Part shown: in pieces, positions 6,681 to 9,515 of the stretch
Numbering within the stretch: position 1 is the stretch's first letter
Layout: each line of letters opens with the position of its first letter
DNA from: Myxococcales bacterium
Lineage (GTDB): Bacteria; Myxococcota_A; UBA9042; PHBI01; JAAZYN01
Length of the DNA stretch: 9,515 nt
Assembly (NCBI GenBank): GCA_014239625.1
Contig: JAAZYN010000087.1
Span: forward strand, 1-9,515
Reading direction: 5' to 3'
Made by a program: the position numbers and the translations under genes
Notes under the pieces: model-generated
The model's input: the letters and a program-made list of their open reading frames with translations, nothing else
Database searches by the model: none
Told to the model about the DNA's origin: nothing

Positions 6681-7260
6681 CTAGTTTTGGTGAGTCAGGC
6701 CGCACACTTGGCGCAGGAAAGCCCAGGCTTGAGCTATCCGTCGGGTGCGCCGCCAACGCTGTCATCGTGCGAGCTTGTGATTCTAGGCGGTTGCGTGGGA
6801 CTTTCTACTTAGCCCGGGCTAGGAGTTTGTTGCGGATTGGAACCTGACCTGGGCCGCGCCAACCACCTGAAATCGTTGATACCGGCTTCGGGCGAGTCGC
6901 CATACATTTTGGAGGCCCGGCGGGCGCGCGTGGCGTAAGTGGCGGAAAACACTAGGCCGCGATTTCGGGCTTTGAAAGGCCAGGGGCGTCGGAGCCAACA
7001 ACCATGCGGATTCTATGCGCGACAGGCTCTTAGCGCTCCAGCCCGTCGCGTGACCGACATGGCCGACGCGGGTGGAGCGGCGCTCCGCCCACCAGGGCCA
7101 CCCCAGGGCGCGTAGGGCGCAACCTGGGCACGCTGCGAGAGGACCGAGCCCGTGGCGTGGGGAGGGCCGGAAGGCTGCCGGGGCCGATCCAGCGACGACC
7201 CGAGCCACGATCATCCCGTGGACAGCTGCGCGCGCCGCGCGTTGTGGGCCCTGTAACATC
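6681..7260. other. Long stretch without a convincing gene
   Basis: About 580 bp (658 bp counting up to the next start codon). Frames across it lack ribosome-binding sites, family-like protein sequence and the G/C third-position bias of the neighbours, and 6681-7060 is visibly less GC-rich. I see no tRNA cloverleaf and no transposase remnant. It contains small dyads: CTAGCTAG (6677-6684), AAGCC-CA-GGCTT (6719-6730), TAGCCCGGGCTA (6810-6821) and CCCAGG...CCTGGG (7102-7107 with 7123-7128). A long 5' leader, an uncharacterised RNA or decayed sequence are all possible. Confidence 0.6.
6810..6821. repeat. Perfect 12-bp palindrome
   Basis: TAGCCCGGGCTA is a perfect palindrome with no loop, so it is more like a protein-binding site than a terminator. 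It is followed by a T-containing but not T-rich sequence. No partner gene can be assigned. Confidence 0.4.
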
Positions 7261-7289
7261 TTGACACCCCCAGGGGTGCCTGCTACGTC
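7261..7289 (+). promoter_or_regulatory. Candidate sigma70-type promoter with internal dyad
   Basis: A perfect TTGACA at 7261-7266 is followed by 17 bp and then TACGTC at 7284-7289, a poor -10 box helped by a TG one base upstream (extended -10 style). The spacer carries the inverted repeat CACCCC-CA-GGGGTG at 7265-7278, which overlaps the last two bases of the -35 box and could be an operator. The site lies about 50 bp before the ATG of the outer-membrane protein gene, in the right orientation. The -35 and dyad are seen; promoter activity is inference. Confidence 0.4.
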
Positions 7290-7338
7290 CCACCGACCCG
7301 CGAAAACGCTCTGCGCGGGACGGCTAAAGGAGCTCTCC

Positions 7339-9303
7339 ATGCGACTCTTTCTGAGAGTCATCAGGCCCGTCACCTTGCTCACGATGCTCGCCGTCTTCAC
7401 GTGGACGAGCACAGCCATCGCCGAAGAGCCCGCTGACGCGAAGGTAGATGACGCCGCCGCCCCGAAGCCCGACACGCCGGCGGCGGACGACGCGACGACC
7501 GACAAGCCCGCGGCCCCTCCGTCCGACGGCACGCCGCCTGAAAAAACGGCGACCAAGCCGGTCAACGACAAGGCTGCACCCAAGGCTGCACCCAAACCCA
7601 AAAAGAGCGACGCCGCCGACGAGCTCGACAAGCTCATCGACAAGGCCTCCTCCAACGAGGGGCTCGGCGGCTGGGCCGACAAGATGGCCGAGAGGCCCCT
7701 CACCTTCCCGCGCTTCGAGCACCACGGTTACTTCCGCTTCCGCGCCGACCTCTTCCACAACGGCCACCTGAGCACGGTAGTGCCTACCGTCCGCGACTCG
7801 GGGACGTCGGCCATCCAGGCGCCGCTGGTCGAGAACTTCATCAACAACGCCAACATCTCATCCTTCAATGTCGGCAGCGAGGACGCCAAGGTCATCGCCG
7901 GCGCCAACATGCGGTTTCGCTACGCTCCCACCATCCATATCTCGGGTGCGCTCCGCATCCACGCGACGTTTGACGTGATGGACAACCTGGTGCTGGGCTC
8001 GACCCCCGACTTTGCGCCGAACCTCTCCCGACCCGATGTCCCCCTCGGGGCCTTCAGCACCGCGGCCGCGAGCCCTTCCGCTGGGGTCAACGGTTTTCAG
8101 GACGCCATCCGGGTCAAGGAGCTGTACGGCGAGTGGCAACCCGCCTTCCTCTTGCGCGTCGGCCGCATGGCGTCTCATTGGGGCCTCGGGATGCTCGCCA
8201 ACGCGGGCAAAGACATCGACAGCGACTACGGCGACTACACGGACCGCGCGCTGCTCGTCATGAAGCTTTACGGCATCTACATCGCCGCGGCGTACGACTT
8301 CGTGTACGAGGGAGCGACCACCACCGACCCCGCGGACAACTTCGGCCAGCCCAAGGACCTGGGGCAAAACGACGACGTCTACCAGTGGGTCGTGAGCTTC
8401 TTCCAGCGCCCACTGAGCGCCGCCGAGCAAGAGCAGCGCAAGGTCGACCTGCTCGAGAAGTTCAAGCCGCAGCTGGACTGGGGCGCATACGTCGTCACCC
8501 GTATCCAGGAGATGGATCTGACCGGCGAGAGCTACCAAGCCTATCTCGACGGCGGCGGTAACTCCGCTGAAGCGGCCAATCTGCAGCTTGTCCCGCGGCG
8601 AGCGTTCGCGGTGATTCCGGACCTGTGGCTGCGCTACGAGCAGCGCTTCAACTACTTCCAGGGGCTGCGGTTGGAGCTGGAGGCCGCGCTGGTGTACGGC
8701 AAGATCGAAAACGTCACCGACGACAGCACCGTCGGCACCCCGGGACGCGACATACTCCAGTGGGGCGTCGCCTTCGAGGGCCAGTACGACCACGACTTCG
8801 ACGCCTTCAGCCTGAGCGTCGGGATCGACGCCGGCGCGGCGTCGGGAGACACGGCCGAGGGCTTTGGCATCAACGAGCCCTCCATCAGCGACGCCGGGAA
8901 CCCGAACGCCGAGATCACGAACTTCAAGTTCGATCGTGACTACCACATCGATCTGCTGCTGTTCCGCGAGGTGATCGGGTCGGTGACCAACACCGTCTAC
9001 GTGAAACCGTGGGTGAAGTTCGACTTCTTCAGCTCGGTCGAAGAGGAGCTCGGGGTGCGCGCCGATCTGCTGTTTGCGTGGGCTCAAGAGCCAGAGGCCA
9101 CCCCCGGTGACGAGAGCTTCTTGGGGTTCGAGGGCGATATTCGCTTGTTCTACAAGGACAAGGGCCGGTTCGCCTTTGACCTGGAGGCCGGCTTCTTGGT
9201 GCCTGGTGGCGCGTTCAATTACATCGACCCATCCGCCCCTGAGAACAATCGGGAAGCCGAGTTCGCGTTTACGATTCAATCCCGCGTCTCGCTCATCTTC
9301 TAG
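7339..9303 (+). CDS. TIGR04551-like outer-membrane beta-barrel protein
   Basis: A 654-residue envelope protein. The ATG at 7339 is fixed by AAAGGAG at 7326-7332 and by the signal peptide that follows (residues 1-28, basic start, hydrophobic core, AIA before Glu29). Residues 29-97 form a disordered Pro/Ala/Lys/Asp linker with a duplicated KAAP, encoded by two tandem 12-bp copies at 7570-7593. The barrel part begins near HGYFRFRADLFHNGHL (about 132-147). It contains VGRMASHWGLGMLANAGKDIDSDYGDYTDR, which matches what I know of the TIGR04551 family of Myxococcota, and then many alternating strands with long polar loops. The last residues, IQSRVSLIF, end in the terminal Phe typical of substrates of the BAM insertion machinery. 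The gene appears to be transcribed alone from its own promoter. The role of the family is unknown; a porin-like or structural barrel is the simplest reading. Confidence 0.88.
   Translation: MRLFLRVIRPVTLLTMLAVFTWTSTAIAEEPADAKVDDAAAPKPDTPAADDATTDKPAAPPSDGTPPEKTATKPVNDKAAPKAAPKPKKSDAADELDKLIDKASSNEGLGGWADKMAERPLTFPRFEHHGYFRFRADLFHNGHLSTVVPTVRDSGTSAIQAPLVENFINNANISSFNVGSEDAKVIAGANMRFRYAPTIHISGALRIHATFDVMDNLVLGSTPDFAPNLSRPDVPLGAFSTAAASPSAGVNGFQDAIRVKELYGEWQPAFLLRVGRMASHWGLGMLANAGKDIDSDYGDYTDRALLVMKLYGIYIAAAYDFVYEGATTTDPADNFGQPKDLGQNDDVYQWVVSFFQRPLSAAEQEQRKVDLLEKFKPQLDWGAYVVTRIQEMDLTGESYQAYLDGGGNSAEAANLQLVPRRAFAVIPDLWLRYEQRFNYFQGLRLELEAALVYGKIENVTDDSTVGTPGRDILQWGVAFEGQYDHDFDAFSLSVGIDAGAASGDTAEGFGINEPSISDAGNPNAEITNFKFDRDYHIDLLLFREVIGSVTNTVYVKPWVKFDFFSSVEEELGVRADLLFAWAQEPEATPGDESFLGFEGDIRLFYKDKGRFAFDLEAGFLVPGGAFNYIDPSAPENNREAEFAFTIQSRVSLIF
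7570..7593 (+). repeat. Two tandem 12-bp copies in the linker
   Basis: AAGGCTGCACCC occurs twice back to back and encodes KAAP-KAAP in the linker of the outer-membrane protein. It is a small recent duplication in a region that tolerates length change. Confidence 0.85.
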
Positions 9304-9515
9304 TGCTCTGTATGCAAACTTCGCAGCACAAGACCTCCGTTGTTTGGCCGATGCCTGCGTTCCTCGGGCTCGCATTGGCCCACGCCGGCCCTGCGCGCTC
9401 GCGCCTTGGCAGGGCGCAAACGGCGACGGTTTTGACGCCGCGCACCTTCCACCCAGGGCACTATTCCCAGTGTTCGTTTGCATCCGGCTCGATATTGGCG
9501 AGCGATCGGCGTCGC
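9304..9515. other. Right-hand end without a clear gene
   Basis: A frame from an ATG at 9312 stays open to the window edge (68 codons) and has a short hydrophobic patch, but it has no Shine-Dalgarno and weak third-position bias. Possible hairpins are GCCCTGC/GCAGGGC (9388-9394 with 9409-9415, 14-nt loop), and the 8-bp inverted pair ATGCAAAC (9312-9319) and GTTTGCAT (9476-9483). No T-tract follows either, so neither is a good terminator for the preceding gene. Confidence 0.4.

Noticed and set aside
7072..7338. An 89-codon upstream extension of the outer-membrane protein frame
   Set aside because: The extension is Arg/Pro-rich noise without family similarity, and the Shine-Dalgarno and signal peptide place the start at 7339.
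9388..9415. Hairpin GCCCTGC/GCAGGGC as terminator of the outer-membrane protein gene
   Set aside because: It has a 14-nt loop, no T-tract follows, and it lies 85 bp after the stop.
7858..9483. 541-codon - strand frame opposite the outer-membrane protein
   Set aside because: It mirrors the G/C third-position bias of the + strand gene. The + strand has a signal peptide, recognisable family sequence and a beta-signal.
9312..9515. Open frame running off the right edge, with a signal-peptide-like hydrophobic patch
   Set aside because: It has no ribosome-binding site, weak codon bias and too little sequence to judge, so it is left as unassigned.

Overview
The window is a GC-rich, gene-dense stretch with strongly G/C-biased third codon positions. 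All eight genes I can support lie on the + strand. The type of organism is inferred from gene content. A secreted lipoprotein with Thr-Pro-Asp linker repeats and an outer-membrane protein resembling the TIGR04551 family point to Myxococcota or the related Bradymonadales group (formerly Deltaproteobacteria), that is, a Gram-negative chromosome. I see no rRNA, tRNA, CRISPR array, transposase or phage gene.

Layout. (1) 2-586: an unrecognised beta-rich protein, possibly cut by the left edge. (2) 683-1690: a lipoprotein with a lipobox, a 15-bp tandem-repeat linker, an EF-hand-like loop and a cysteine-rich C-terminal domain; it is closed by a textbook intrinsic terminator at 1742-1776. (3) 1904-6680: five tightly packed genes that look like one operon. 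They are a SMUG1-type uracil-DNA glycosylase, a 133-aa unknown, a HutF-type formimidoylglutamate deiminase with a trimmed accessory domain, a YehP/CoxE-like von Willebrand A (vWA) protein with an intact MIDAS, and a 386-aa cysteine-free unknown. Three of the four junctions are stop/start overlaps; the fourth gap is about 10 bp. (4) 6681-7338: a 658-bp stretch without a convincing gene, containing small palindromes, a local cluster of CTAG and a candidate promoter with an embedded dyad. (5) 7339-9303: a TIGR04551-like outer-membrane beta-barrel protein with a signal peptide, a Pro/Ala/Lys linker and a terminal-Phe beta-signal. (6) 9304-9515: no clear gene.

How the genes may work together. The vWA gene and the cysteine-free gene look like a functional pair. 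YehP-like vWA proteins are normally encoded beside a MoxR AAA+ ATPase, a DUF5682 protein and a SWIM zinc-finger protein, and none of those is visible here. Finding this pair behind a DNA-repair glycosylase and an amidohydrolase is the most unusual feature of the window. Functional linkage across the whole five-gene block is inference from spacing alone. The lipoprotein and the outer-membrane protein are separate cell-envelope units on either side of it.
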